A DNA stretch of 64,000 nt from Cranoglanis bouderius (GCA_023630585.1 CM042560.1:10596501-10660500); one strand, 5' to 3'; positions 12,681 through 23,058 are shown, counted from the first letter of the stretch. Numbers and translations are program-made. Notes: generated by a model not told the origin, from the sequence alone.

Positions 12681-13147
12681 GTGTAACCAATGCAAACTGA
12701 GGGTTTTTGTGTGTAGGCAAAAGGTTCAACAACTCTGAAACATGTATCAAAACACCAGTTTCGTGTTTAGAGTTTTAGGAAATTAGTCTTTCCTCTGGTA
12801 GACTAAGGAATAGTTTCAGGTATTTGGCTCAAGGAATCAGTTTTACTGACCGGAAAAAATTGTAATTCAGAAAGAGAGACAGCTTCAAACTGATTAAAAA
12901 TTTCAGTGCAGTTTGGGGGGGGGGGTCTGGGGACTGAGGTGAGAACTAATTATCTATTTTGCTAATAAAAAAGTCTCCACAGGGTCAGGGGAAACAACAT
13001 GTCTAAAGCTGAAAATGTGCTACAGGTGCTAAAAGGAACCTTTGGGTCTATGACAGTTTTTGAATATAATTTTGGAAAAATACTGGTCCCTTGCTGAAGT
13101 AGTCACAATCAGATAGCTCACACAGATAGCTCCAAGGTGCACATTAG
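12681..13147. other. Unique DNA, nothing recognised
   Basis: Contains a G11 run at 12916-12926 and no open frame or repeat that I can name. Confidence 0.5.
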
Positions 13148-13152
13148 GTCTG

Positions 13153-13640
13153 TGTCAGGCGGAAGCAAGGGCAGCAGCTGCAGGTTATAATCCTTTTTCT
13201 TTTTAACTGGCAAACAAATCCAGAACTTTAAGCAAATCATGGTCACAAAACAGGCAAGTGTCAGGTGATATACAAACTAACTAAATCAGGCAAGGCACAG
13301 AATCAAAAACCAGAAAACCAGAAACCAGTTCAAAAACCAGAATAACAACAAAAGTTATATAAGGAGTGGTAATGTCAGGCAAGAATACACTAAGCTGATA
13401 CTTTGCACCAGAACAATGAAACACAAGGGCTTAAATACACGAACTAATCAAGAGAAGAACTAACAACAGGTGACAGTAATCATGACATTAGGAAGACAGC
13501 CAATTACAAGAAAGGTGTGGATACAAGACATAAACCAAAACAAAGCGCACATGGCCATGCAAACAAACAAACAAAACCCAGAAGAAGTGCCGTTAGCTCT
13601 GACAGCCATGAAGCTGTGATATACGACAGAATATATGACA
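13153..13640 (-). repeat. LTR (3' LTR on the minus strand)
   Basis: 488 bp, TGTCAGG... to ...ATATGACA. Similar to 14194-14567 over the stretches AACAAATCC, ATCACAAAACAGG, AATCAAAAACCAGAA and GACAGTAATCATGACA. Next to its inner edge is a run that reads TTTTGGGG on the minus strand and could be the polypurine tract. Confidence 0.78.
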
Positions 13641-14193
13641 GAACCCCAAAAGTACAGCTCCCAAAGACACAAAACTCACCAAGGGGCTCCTGGACCACAA
13701 TTTTCCCAGGGTCCTGAGGCAGGCATTACCCAGAATGAGCGAGCTCCCCAGCGGAGCAGGAAAGCACAAAGACGCAGGACAGATGGGCATGATTTCACAG
13801 TCATAGGAGTGATGATGCCCTCGCTGAAGTCAGGTGGCAAAGTGATGTCCTCGCCGGAGACAGGAGATCGTCTAATGTGCTCTGCTGGTAAGCAGGGACA
13901 AAATGAACTTCAACCACTCACTCTCATCAGACTTAGGGTCCAGCAGGCTTCCACTGAGTCAACACTAGCGTCATTAGAGGAATGTAGCTCAGCTTACCAG
14001 ACCCATGTTCTGCAGCATGAGAGCTCTCCCATTGTGCACACTGAATAGTGAGCAGTTATTTCAGCATGGTGGTCAGCTGAGCTAGCTGCATGTTAATCAT
14101 GGCTATCTACTGCTGCTGCTCTCATACAAGGTCTTGGGCAGCCTGTTTGCCAGTCCAGCATACCTGCTGCCTCCATGTGAAGGCAAAGTATTT

Positions 14194-14567
14194 TGCCTGG
14201 TGGCAGAGATGATGGCAGGTGCAGGTTAGAATGCTTTATTTAAAAACTGACAAACAAATCCTGAACGTTAAGCAAGATTGTAATCACAAAACAGGAAAGG
14301 GTAAGGCAATGTACAAACCAACTAAATCAGGCAAGACACAAGAATCAAAAACCAGAATAACAACACACAGGATATAAGGCTTAAATACATCTTAGCAAGA
14401 AAACACAAGGGCTTAAACACACACACACTAATAGAGATAAGAACTGGAAACAGATGACAGTAATCATGACACATTAGGAAAACAACCAATGACAAGACAG
14501 GGGTGGAGACAAGACAAAAAACAAAACAAAAGAGTGCAGCATGCACTGAGAAAGGGAATATGTGACA
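14194..14567 (-). repeat. LTR (5' LTR on the minus strand), shortened
   Basis: About 374 bp, aligned to the other LTR with internal deletions. Its inner edge (TGCCTGG) is less certain than its outer edge, which is fixed by the target duplication. Confidence 0.7.
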
Positions 14568-14572
14568 GTCTG

Positions 14573-15150
14573 AAACGTGTATGAGGCAAGAAGATGAAGA
14601 AATGAATAATCTATGACTGTGTGGCTATAGAATTAAAAAACAAACAAACAAACAAACAAAAATTCTAGACAATGGGCCACATCCTGGGCCACATCAGCAT
14701 TTTTGTGAGACCCTCAAGAACCACAATCAAAGTCTATAATTTCTTTTCAACTTATTTAACATTGCTATCAACTTACACCGATAACACCGAAGCTCTCAGA
14801 TTAGAAAATGATGTTTCTAAGAAAAAGAAGGGCTAATTTTTTTTTTTAATGAATGCAGTCCTTTGTTTAATCTCATTTTATTGGATACCAGCTGCTGTGA
14901 TGAGTAATAGGCTTAGTCAATTGGGATGATGCATTTTCCTGTTTTTGTTTGAAAACTACTAGTCAGATGGCTACACTTTAAGTACAGAAATATTGAGGTG
15001 AGAGCCAGTAAAGTACTTTGCTGGCGTTTACTGCAAAAGAAAAGCAGATCATGATCTATAATAAAAGGTGTAATTTACACCTATTATTAACGTTATTTTA
15101 ATAATTTTTAGTGGAACTGTCACAAAGGTATGTTATGGCAATGTTATTAA
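14573..15150. other. Unique DNA, nothing recognised
   Basis: Holds a short (CAAA)n tract near 14640-14660 and a T10 run near 14840. No gene recognised. Confidence 0.5.
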
Positions 15151-15152
15151 TA

Positions 15153-15590
15153 CAGTCCTCTCTGAAAGTAGGCCTGTTCCTTTGTTTGTGCTATACATTG
15201 AAGACATTTGTGTTTAAGATTGATGAACTTGAGATGATAGATCAGAATTTCAGCTTTCATTTCCTGATATTTACATCTGGATCTGTTAAACAACTTAGAA
15301 CATGTCACCTTTGGTGGCATATCACCCAATTTTGGGTTTTATGATTTTAAGGTAAATTAAAGTAAATAACGCTTCATATTTGGCTGGATATCCCTTGCAT
15401 CCAATAACAGCATCAAGGTGGGTGATTGACTTGGCCATTCTAAAACCTTCCACTTTTTCCCCTGATGAAGTCCTTTGTTGTCCTTTGTTTGGCAGTGTGT
15501 TTTGGGTCATTGTATTGCTGCATGATGAAGTTCCTCCTAATGTGTTTGTGTGTGTTTTTTTGTCTTCCATTGTGAGCTCTTTTTTCAATC
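15153..15590 (-). mobile_element. Tc1-type 3' fragment on the minus strand
   Basis: The outer end CAGTCCTCTCTGAAAGTAGG follows a TA at 15151-15152. The next 190 bp (AGAATTTCAGCTTTCATTTC...) is the inverted repeat of the family also seen at 7625 and 8798. Inside it, the minus strand encodes FIMQQYNDPKHTAKQRTTKD, the second-Asp region of a transposase with that Asp changed to Tyr. The 5' half is lost at a (TTTC)n microsatellite. Confidence 0.8.
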
Positions 15591-15600
15591 ATTTCATTTC

Positions 15601-15603
15601 TTT

Positions 15604-15662
<59 letters not shown>
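15601..15662. repeat. (TTTC)n microsatellite
   Basis: About 15 TTTC units at the broken end of a Tc1 fragment. It gives false Ser/Phe-Leu and Lys/Glu-Arg frames. Confidence 0.97.
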
Positions 15663-15928
15663 CTGTCTGTCTTTTTTTCAGGATGATTAAGGGAAATATG
15701 GGGTAATTTAGAAGCAACCATTTCACTGGTTGTAATGACTAGTGTTTTTCGGTCTTTTGTCTCCCTCAGTGTGAGCGAATCAGAAACATGCACACCAACA
15801 CACACACACACACACAGGAGAGAGGGGGGTGTAGCAAAATTGCATGTTTTTCACATTCTGCTCTAAAGGGTGTACCCCCTGTAGTCTCATGCACACTGCA
15901 CACAAGCCCTTATTCTTATCCCCCCCCC

Positions 15929-15931
<3 letters not shown>

Positions 15932-16003
<72 letters not shown>
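15932..16003. repeat. (CT)n microsatellite
   Basis: About 35 CT units preceded by a C11 run. A shorter (CA)n tract lies at 15799-15816. Confidence 0.97.
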
Positions 16004-16007
<4 letters not shown>

Positions 16008-17903
16008 GTTATCTAACCTATATCTCCTGCACTTAATAATACACAATCACCCACTAACACTCCCACTCTTATCAGCAGCTACAGCTGCAACTCAATAAAA
16101 GTGTGAAAGGGAACACCATTAATAGCACTTCCTTTCTTTCATTCACTCCCTATCTGTCTCTCTGTTCTTTTTTTCCAGTTGGTATTTGTAAGGGAGAAAG
16201 GCTCAAATTTCCTAGTTTTATATGAGTACACAATTAACTGCAGGGAATGTTCAGTGTTGCTCCCAACAGTTCTTTACCAAAAACCCTTTCATTCATGTAA
16301 TATTTGAATGTTGTTTTAATCTAATCTTTGATCAAAATTATTTTTAGTCTGTTTATCTTGAATGGACTAAGCTTGTTTGATCTTAAGATCAAAGATGATC
16401 TTAAGATCACTTTTATTTGCTGTTGCCTTTAGTTGGATTTGCCATATAAATGTACTCATGACCTTTTCCTGTTCTATGACTCTATGTCTAGCATAAATAA
16501 CCAGCGTAAATAAGGCAGGGTATTCAGACTAAATATGTATTCAAAATCTGTATAGGTCCAGTTTGGACTGTGTAAATTACAAAAGGTGGTTATTATTTCT
16601 TGAAATATCAAGTCCAAAAGTCAGAGTTGCTTTAATTTTACATACAAGGATATTATGTGACATATGACATCTGATGCATGCTTTAAGAGCCCATAACCTT
16701 CTGAGTTAAAGCAGCAACTCATAAATAAATAATAATGCCCAATTAGTAGGGAAACAGCAGAAATAATTACTGAAAATATTCTGTATTTCCAGGAATTATT
16801 TTTCTTGCTAGTTACAGTCAATACAACTGTCAGTTGTTTGTCACCATTTGTCTTCCCTAGTTCACCAAATGAGTATTGGGGATGGGGAAGGCATTTAAAT
16901 TAGAGTACAGGCAGTAAAGGCTTTATTAGAAATAAAAAGACAGACAGACAGATAAATAGATAGATAGCAGTAGTTGGTTGATGCTGATTAGCCAGCTGCT
17001 CTTTGTGCCCACACATTGTGTGCATAGTGTGTGTGTGCTTGTGTGGGTGAGTCTGTCCCTATTATGCCAGAGGGATACTGTATTTATCCCATCCCCCATT
17101 TGATCCTAACACAGGAGAGCTGTGAGTGGATACAAAATACATAAATTCATCGCATTCTTCCATGCGTCAATAGATGTGTGCACACGTATTAATGCATAAA
17201 CAAAACATATGTCCATACTTGATCTTTCTTACAGTTCCACAGGTATTCATAGTAATATAGAGTGTTCTTCTGCCAAAGTGTGACAGTGTGCAAAGTCTTG
17301 TTGGCATATCTTAACACATAGAGTAAAAACACAAGAAAGGGACTGAAAAATTAGGCAGAATATAGAGGATAATCCTGCAGTTATACTATAAAAAGATTGG
17401 AAGTACATTTTTGACAGCATGTTTTTAGCAGTCAGTATTACAAACCATTAATAAAAATGCTTGAGTTTGGTTGCTATGGTTGTATATTTAGCTTTGTCTC
17501 TTGACTTAAGTCAGCAATGACTTCTGCGAAAATGGGGTGGCAAGAAAGGGAAGAACAGAGAGAGAATTTTTAGAAAAGCAATACAGAAGCTTTTTCTGGG
17601 CTATAGTCCAAGATTGTTGCCATGGTTACAGTAACTGGGCAGTAAAATAAGGGCAGAGTCAGAATAGAAATATACAGAAAAAGAATTGTCAGAAAAAGTA
17701 ACAGTGTAAAGAAAGATGCAACACTCGAGCACATTTCAATTCAAATAAATAACCACCCCAATTTATGAAAAATCTTCAAAAGCACATTTCACAACGTGTA
17801 CAATCTATAATACAGTATTATAGAGTAATGATTTGTGTATATGATATATCTCAAATGATAGTTTCTCAAATATTAAAATGTTCAGAAAATTAATATATCA
17901 TGC
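16004..17903. other. Unique DNA with paired palindromes, no gene recognised
   Basis: No transposon or coding region was recognised. It includes a GACA/GATA tract at about 16938-16968 and the palindrome pair described separately. This is one of the longer repeat-poor stretches. Confidence 0.5.
16378..16409. repeat. Two identical 14-bp perfect palindromes, 4-bp spacer
   Basis: TGATCTTAAGATCA occurs at 16378-16391 and again at 16396-16409, separated by AAGA. Each copy is its own reverse complement. Such an arrangement could bind a dimeric protein in two adjacent sites or extrude a cruciform, but no factor is assigned. It may also be chance amplification of a short tract. Confidence 0.9.
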
Positions 17904-18125
17904 TGTCAGGTAATCAGGGTGGAAACGGATGCAAGTGCAGTAAAAAGCTTTAACGAAGGCATGCAAACAAATCCAATATGTAGAGAAATATCAACATCCA
18001 AAGTCAGGTGTGGGTCAGGCAATCTACAAATGGGCTAAACTAGGCAGAACAAGAATCAGAAACATGAGGACTAAAAAAGGATCAAGAAACTATGAGCTAT
18101 GAATGAAAAGAAAACTCCCCCTCGT
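17904..18125 (-). mobile_element. LTR fragment related to 13153 and 57782
   Basis: It starts TGTCAGGTAATCAGGG and shares GGGTCAGGC, TAGGCAG and related words with the LTRs at 13153 and 57782, in the same relative orientation. The far end is not clear. It lies next to the minus-strand 39-bp repeat frame, so it may be the 3' LTR of the element that carries that frame. Confidence 0.6.
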
Positions 18126-18354
18126 GGTGGTCTGGGCCATCTGGGCAAAATGTCAACACAAAGTTCAAGGTCCCGAGGCAGACATTGTCTATAATATAGT
18201 ATTTTTCCAGAGGAGCCAGGGAGCAGACATGGCGCATACATTCAGGAAGCAGGCGGTGAATCAGCGACAGGCTTGGTGGGGTCAGATGGCTGGGCTAGGC
18301 CATGATTGCTGGGGTTCTTAGGCAGAAACCAGGCTTCAGAGGCTGCGTAGCCAG

Positions 18355-19285
18355 CCCCTGGCTTGAGCAAAGCTTGGTAGGTCAACTCGTCGACCTGTGG
18401 CTGGAACAAGACGTGTGAGGCCATCTCGTTGGCCTCTGACAGGAACAGGGCTAGGGAAGCTGTCCTGTCGGCCTCTGGCAGGAACAGGGCTAGGGAAGCC
18501 TACCCGTTGGCCTCTGGCAGGAACAGGGCTTGGGAAGCCGTCCCGTCGGCCTCTGGCAGGAACATGGTTTGGGAGGCCATCCCGTTGGCCTCTGGCAGGA
18601 ACATGGCTTGGTAGGCCATCCTGTCGGCCTCTGATAGGAACATAACTTGGCCACCTCATCGGTCTCAGGTGTGAGCATAGCTTTGGAGGTCGTGTCATCA
18701 GCCTTAGACTGGAGCAGGATGTGTGAGGCCATCTCGACAGCCTCTACCGTGAGCATAACTTGGTAGGCTGTGCCATCGACCTCTAACTGGAACTGAACTT
18801 GGGTGGCCGTGCCTTCGACCTCAGACAGGAACATGGTGTGGGAGGTTGCCTTGTTGAGCTCTAGCTGGAACATGGCTGGAGAGACCACCTCGTTGATCTC
18901 AGGCTGGAGCTTGGGAGATAAGCTCGCCACATTGACCTCCAGCTGGAGCTCTGCAGGGGAGATCACCTCCACCTCATTGATCTCAGGCTGGAGCTCTGGA
19001 GATGAGGCCACCATATTGACCTCCGGCTGGAGCGCTGCAGGGCAGACCACCTCGTTGTCCCTGTCCCTGTCGGATTCTGGCTGGAGCTCTGCAGGGATGG
19101 AGGCTGCCCTGTTGGCCTCTGGAGGGAGCATCACAGGAGAAGATACCTGGTTGGACTAGGGCTAGAGCTGGGCTGTAGAGGCTGCCCTGTCGGCCTGGGG
19201 CTGGAGTTGGGTTGTGGAGGCCACTCTGTCGACCTGGGGCTGGAGCTGGGCTGTGCAGACTGCCCTGTCAGCCTTGTCATAGTAG
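18355..19285. repeat. 39-bp minisatellite, about 23 degenerate units
   Basis: Successive units of 39 bp (occasionally 42-45 bp) with the common core GGCCTCTGGCAGGAACA on the left and GGCTGGAGCTGGGCTG on the right. Because 39 is divisible by three, every frame stays open for long stretches. The period was checked by counting bases at 18437-18475 and again at about 19230-19270. Confidence 0.9.
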
Positions 19286-19389
19286 CTGGTGAACGGCCTC
19301 ACAGGTTCATCCGTCAGGCTGGCCCTCCCCAAAAAATGTTCTAAATGGAAAAAAAAACTGCTTTCCTGTAGATTACCCTCATGAGGCAT
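18490..19389 (-). pseudogene. Unrecognised repeat-protein frame (13-residue repeats)
   Basis: I do not recognise this protein. From an ATG at 19389 the minus strand reads about 45 non-repetitive residues (MPHEGNLQESSFFF...), then a run of 13-residue units of the type LQPEVNEVVSPAE or LQPQADRAASTAQ down to about 18650. After that the same frame becomes Cys/Pro-rich (CSCQRPTGWPPKP units). Two stop codons near 19140-19164 interrupt the frame, so it is a pseudogene unless the sequence has errors. CCAAT and GC-box motifs lie about 55 bp upstream. A neighbouring LTR fragment (17904-18125) suggests it belongs to a retroelement as an accessory frame, but a host origin cannot be excluded. Confidence 0.5.
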
Positions 19390-19441
19390 ATGAACTCAGC
19401 CATGCTCCCTACACCCATGGGTCCAGTGGCGACCAGGAGCT

Positions 19442-19452
19442 CCGCCCATTGG
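19442..19452 (-). promoter_or_regulatory. CCAAT box fused to a GC box
   Basis: On the minus strand CCAATGGGCGG, an abutting CCAAT box and Sp1-type GC box, lies 53 bp upstream of the ATG of the repeat frame at 18490-19389. A CTATATAG sequence lies further upstream near 19530. These are motif matches only. Confidence 0.4.
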
Positions 19453-19482
19453 CTGGCTGAGCCAGAGAGCCAGGACAACAGG

Positions 19483-20068
19483 CTCTATGTGCATTCACAC
19501 GGGTGCTCTTCAGGGCTGAAAACGCTATATAGAGAGTTTCAGTCCTCTAGGAGCAAGGGAAAAGGGTTTTTCTAACAAACGCATAAATTCACTTGCTATG
19601 ACATTTTTCACATCTTTATGACATGATATGACACTATGACTTTTTTTTACGTTTATGACGTAATTTGACACAAAATATGATTGTTTATATTAAAATGCAT
19701 TATATGATAATAAAGTGTGAAAAAGTGAAAAAAGTGAAAATTAAAGTGTAGAAAGTCATTATTCATCAAACATGCACTAACACACTGTTTTCTCATCAGA
19801 CCTCTATGTGCATTGACAGGAGTGCTCTTCAGACATTGAAAACACTATACAGAGAGTTTCAGGCCTCTAGGAGCAAGGGAAAAGGGTTTTTCTAACAAAC
19901 GAATATATTCACTTGTGTGACGTACTCTACTATGACATTTTTCACATCTTTATGACATGATATGATACTATGAGATTATTTGCATGTTTATGGCGTAATT
20001 TGATACAAAATATGATTGTTTACATTAAAATGCATAATATGATAATAAAGCATGAAAAAGTGAAAATT
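19483..20068. repeat. Direct duplication of about 265 bp, period 319 bp
   Basis: The copy at 19483-19745 (CTCTATGTGCATTCACACGG...) recurs at 19802-20068 (CTCTATGTGCATTGACAGGA...). The two copies share GGAGCAAGGGAAAAGGGTTT, TTTTTCACATCTTTATGACA and ATGATAATAAAG and differ by scattered substitutions. About 56 bp separate them. No coding potential is seen. Each copy ends in an AATAAA-containing tract. Confidence 0.9.
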
Positions 20069-20119
20069 AGATAGCAATCCCCAACTCTGGCATTAGAGCC
20101 CTCACAGCGAGGCAAATGC

Positions 20120-20465
20120 GTGACAACTCAGTGGCATAATCACAAAGCCAAAGCTAACGCTAAGGCTCGCCTAAGGGAGCACCAGTCCTCTCCTGTCATG
20201 TCTAACAGGTTTGCTCTCCTCAGTGAAACACCCTCTGAGATACCTGAAAGAGTTCTGGTTATAGGAGACTCTATCTTAAAGCATGTCAAATTAGCTAGGC
20301 CTTTAGAGGCACCAGCAACACTAGTTAGGTGTATACTGGGTGCCAGGGCACTGGATATAACAGGTAATCTTAGGATCTTAGGCAAGCACAGGTTTTCAAA
20401 GGTAGTTTTTCATGTAAGAGCTAATGATATACAAGTCAGAGGTTACTAAAAGTAACATTGTAGTG
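20120..20465 (+). pseudogene. L2 ORF1 fragment with GDSL-esterase-like domain
   Basis: The frame contains ERVLVIGDSILKHVK, a GDS-L block like block I of SGNH/GDSL hydrolases, then VRCILGARALDI and FSKVVFHVRANDIQ, which matches the GxND block except that Gly is Arg. Esterase domains in ORF1 are known from CR1/L2-like LINEs. The frame ends at a stop after QVRGY, and the continuing sequence (KSNIVVVCKLAMSDAVVC) shows a frame break. The second L2 ORF1 in this window (49932-50198, minus) keeps the Gly. Confidence 0.82.
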
Positions 20466-20499
20466 GTGTGTAAATTAGCAATGTCCGATGCAGTAGTAT

Positions 20500-20992
20500 G
20501 CCATCCCAGTGCGGCATGGGCCTGTTTGGGCCTGTTTTGCTTCATCTGGGCCAGGACAGCTTGCCATCATTCTTGGAACAGTGAATTCTGAATTATACCA
20601 GTGAATTCTAATGGAAAATATCAGGACATCTCTCCATGATCTGGATCTCAAGAGAAGGTGGGTCATACAGCAAGACAACTAAATACACACATCGTTCTAC
20701 CAAAGAATGATTAAAGTATTAAATGATTAAATAAAGAATAAAGTTAATGTTTTAGAATAGCCAAGTCAAAGTCCTTACCTTAATCCAATAGAAATCCTAA
20801 GGAAGGACCTGAAGCAAGCAGTTCATGTGAGGAAACTCATAAGTAAATGACCAAATATAATATTGTAGTCCCATTTGTTTATTTGGGTTTTCTTTGCCTA
20901 CATTTAGGTGACAATCTGATGATGTTTTAGGTCATATTTATGCAGATGTATAGAAAATTCTAAAGGGTTCACAAACTTTCAAGTGCCACTAT
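20500..20992 (+). mobile_element. Tc1-type 3' fragment with right terminal repeat
   Basis: Degenerate C-terminal transposase sequence, with traces of VIQQDN...PKHTS and SQSPYLNPIE across several frames, followed by the inverted repeat ending ACTTTCAAGTGCCACTA near 20992. The same terminus is the left end at 11948. It lies inside an L2 element. The transposase start is missing. Confidence 0.8.
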
Positions 20993-21565
20993 ATGCTCAT
21001 ACCTACATAGGAATAACATTCATGAAATGTATGAGTCAGGATTTAGGCCTCATCATAGCACAGAGACAGTGCTGATTAAAGTGGTAAATGACCTTCTACT
21101 GGCCTCTGACCAGGGTTGTGTCTCCTTGCTTGTGTTTCTTGACCTTAGTGCAGCTTTTGATACTATTGATTATACTATTCTCCTTGATAGACTAGAAAAT
21201 GTTGTTGGAATAAAGGGAATGGCCCTCTCCTGGCTCAGGTCTTATTTTACTGATCATTGTCAGTTTGTAGCTGTAAATGGTGATTTCTCTATGCATACTA
21301 AAATAAAGTTTGGTGTTCTGTAAATTTCTGTTTTAGGCCCACTGCTTTTTTCTTTATATATGCTACCTCTGGGTGAAATTATTCATTAACATGGTGTTAG
21401 CTTCCACTGTTATGCTGATGACACACAGTTGTATGATTCAGCAAAGAGAGATGAGTGACACCAGCTTACTGAAGTTGAGGAATGTGTAAAGGACATTAGA
21501 CACTGGATGCTTATTAACTTCCTTCTACTTAATTCTGAAAAGACAGAAATACTAATATGCAACTA
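20993..21565 (+). pseudogene. L2-type reverse transcriptase pseudogene
   Basis: Continues directly after the Tc1 fragment: CSHLHRNNIHEMYESGFRPH, KVVNDLLLASDQGCVSLLVF, LDLSAAFDTIDYTILLDRLE with the catalytic Asp, a frame break at 21320, then SVLGPLLFSLYMLPLGE, a stop, and FHCYADDTQLYDSAK with the YADD catalytic motif intact. The C-terminal part (EECVKDIRHWMLINFLLLNS) runs to about 21560, where another Tc1 begins. It is closely similar to the minus-strand L2 at 10405-11532 but retains YADD. Confidence 0.9.
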
Positions 21566-21584
21566 GAATTAAGTTTTCATTTTC

Positions 21585-22878
21585 CCTCCCCGGTGTCATG
21601 TAACTTGTTAGTGTTACAAGGTCTCAGGTGTGAATGGGGAGCAGATATGTTAAGTTTGGTGTTATCGCTCTCACACTCTATCATACTGGTCACTGGAAGT
21701 TCAACATGGCACCTCATGGCAAAGAACTCTCTGAGGATCTGAAAAAAAGAATTATTGCTCTACATAAAGATGGCCTAGGCTATAAGAAGATTGCTAACAC
21801 CCTGAAACTGAGCTGCAGCACCAGTGGCCAAGACCATACAGCAGTTTAACAGGACAGGTTCCACTCAGAAGAGGCCTCGCCATGGTCGACCAAAGAAGTT
21901 GAGTGCACATGCTCAGCATCATATCCAGAGGTTGGCTTTGCAGAATAGACATATGAGTGCTGCTAGCATTGCTGCAGAGGTTGAAGGGGTGGGGGGTCAG
22001 CCTGTCAGTGCTCAGACCATACGCCGCACACTGCATTAAATTGGTCTGCATGGCTGTCATCCCAGAAGGAAGCCTCTTCTAAAGATGATGCACAAGAAAG
22101 CCCACAAACAGTTTGCTGAAGACAGGCAGACTAAGGACATGGATTACTGGAACCATGTCCTGTGGTCTGATGAGACCAAGATAAACTTATTTGGTTCAGA
22201 TGGTGTCAAGCGTGTGTGGCGGCAACCAGGTGAGGAGTACAAAGACAAGTGTGTCTTGCCTACAGTCAAGCATGGTGGTGGTAGTGTCATGGTCTGGGGC
22301 CGCATGAGTGCTGCCGGCACTGGGGAGCTAATGCCAACATGTACTGTGACATACTGAAGCAGAGCATGATCCCCTCCCTTCGGAAACTGGGCCACAGGGC
22401 AGTATTCCAACATGATAACGACCCCAAACACACCTCCAAGATGACCACTGCCTTGCTAAAGAAGCTGAGGGTAAAGGTGATGGACTGGCCAAGCATGTCT
22501 CCAGACCTAAACCCTATTGAGCATCTGTGGGGCAACCTCAAACGGAAGGTAGAGGAGCACAAGGACTCTAACATCCACCAGCTCTGTGATGTCATCATGG
22601 GGGAGTGGAAGAGGACTCCAGTGGCAACCTGTGAAGCTCTGATGAACTCCATGCCCAACAGGGTTAAGGCAGTGCTGGAAAATAATGGTGGCCACACAAA
22701 ATATTGACACTTGGGGCCCAATTTGGACATTTTCACTTAGGGGTGTACTCACTTTTGTTGCCAGCGGTTTAGACATTAATGGCTGTGTGTTGAGTTATTT
22801 TGAGGGGACAGCAAATTTACACTGTTATACAAGCTATACACTCACTACTTTACATTGTAGCAAAGTGTCATTTCATCA
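21585..22878 (+). mobile_element. Tc1-type transposon relic, outer repeats lost
   Basis: Same family as the complete copy at 47745-49368. The inner inverted-repeat direct-repeat GGGTGTACTCACTTTTGTTG is present at 22741-22760, but both outer ends are missing: the left is cut at the L2 junction near 21585 and the right stops at 22878 (TTTCATCAGTG). It lies inside the L2 at 20100-23675. Confidence 0.9.
21706..22707 (+). pseudogene. Tc1-type transposase pseudogene with intact DDE residues
   Basis: It starts at ATG 21706 (MAPHGKELSEDLKKRIIALH). In order it has the first HTH (GLGYKKIANTLKLSCS), a frame break near 21825, the second HTH (RPKKLSAHAQHHIQRL), a stop at 22037-22039 within LH*IGLHG, then NHVLWSDETKINLFG (first Asp), KHGGGSVMVWG, a short deletion with frame change near 22330, AVFQHDNDPKHTSKMT (second Asp) and SPDLNPIEHLWGNL (Glu), ending HTKY at 22707. 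Asp-Glu spacing is 34 residues. Three lesions inactivate it although all catalytic residues survive. Confidence 0.92.
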
Positions 22879-23058
22879 GTGAAGCAGATGAGTCCAATGA
22901 TGACACTGGAAAGCACAAGAAGTGGAGCGCCATGCCCAGGAACACGCACAAACGCAAACAGAAACCAGAGGGAGAAAAAACACTGGGAACACAGGGAAGG
23001 GGAAAAACAGGGAAACACTGGAAAACACCCGGAGGCTCCAGCCAGGACCATGACAATG
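22879..23058. other. Unassigned insert between Tc1 and L2 tail
   Basis: About 180 bp, purine-rich (AACACTGGGAACACAGGGAA), without homology that I can name. It has the look of an LTR or internal fragment of another retroelement. Confidence 0.4.

Larger units (their letters stand above)
13153..14567 (-). mobile_element. Compact LTR retrotransposon (non-autonomous), with TSD
   Basis: Two similar repeats in the same orientation (13153-13640 and about 14194-14567) flank about 550 bp without any gag or pol motif. The outer ends are TGTCAGG and ATGTGACA, i.e. TG...CA. The flanking pentamer GTCTG is duplicated at 13148-13152 and 14568-14572. In the minus orientation each repeat has a TATTTAAG promoter-like box upstream of an AATAAA-like signal, the order expected inside an LTR. 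The length (1415 bp) and absence of coding motifs suggest a deleted or TRIM-like member of a gypsy-type family. Related LTR pieces lie at 17904-18125 and 57782-58350. Confidence 0.82.

Noticed and set aside
13460..13798. Overlapping frames on both strands in the 13.5-13.8 kb region
   Set aside because: They lie in an LTR and its inner edge, and none shows gag or pol motifs.
18355..19285. CRISPR-like array
   Set aside because: The 39-bp units are contiguous and degenerate, with no alternation of exact repeats and unique spacers, and the sequence is a vertebrate genome; it is a minisatellite.
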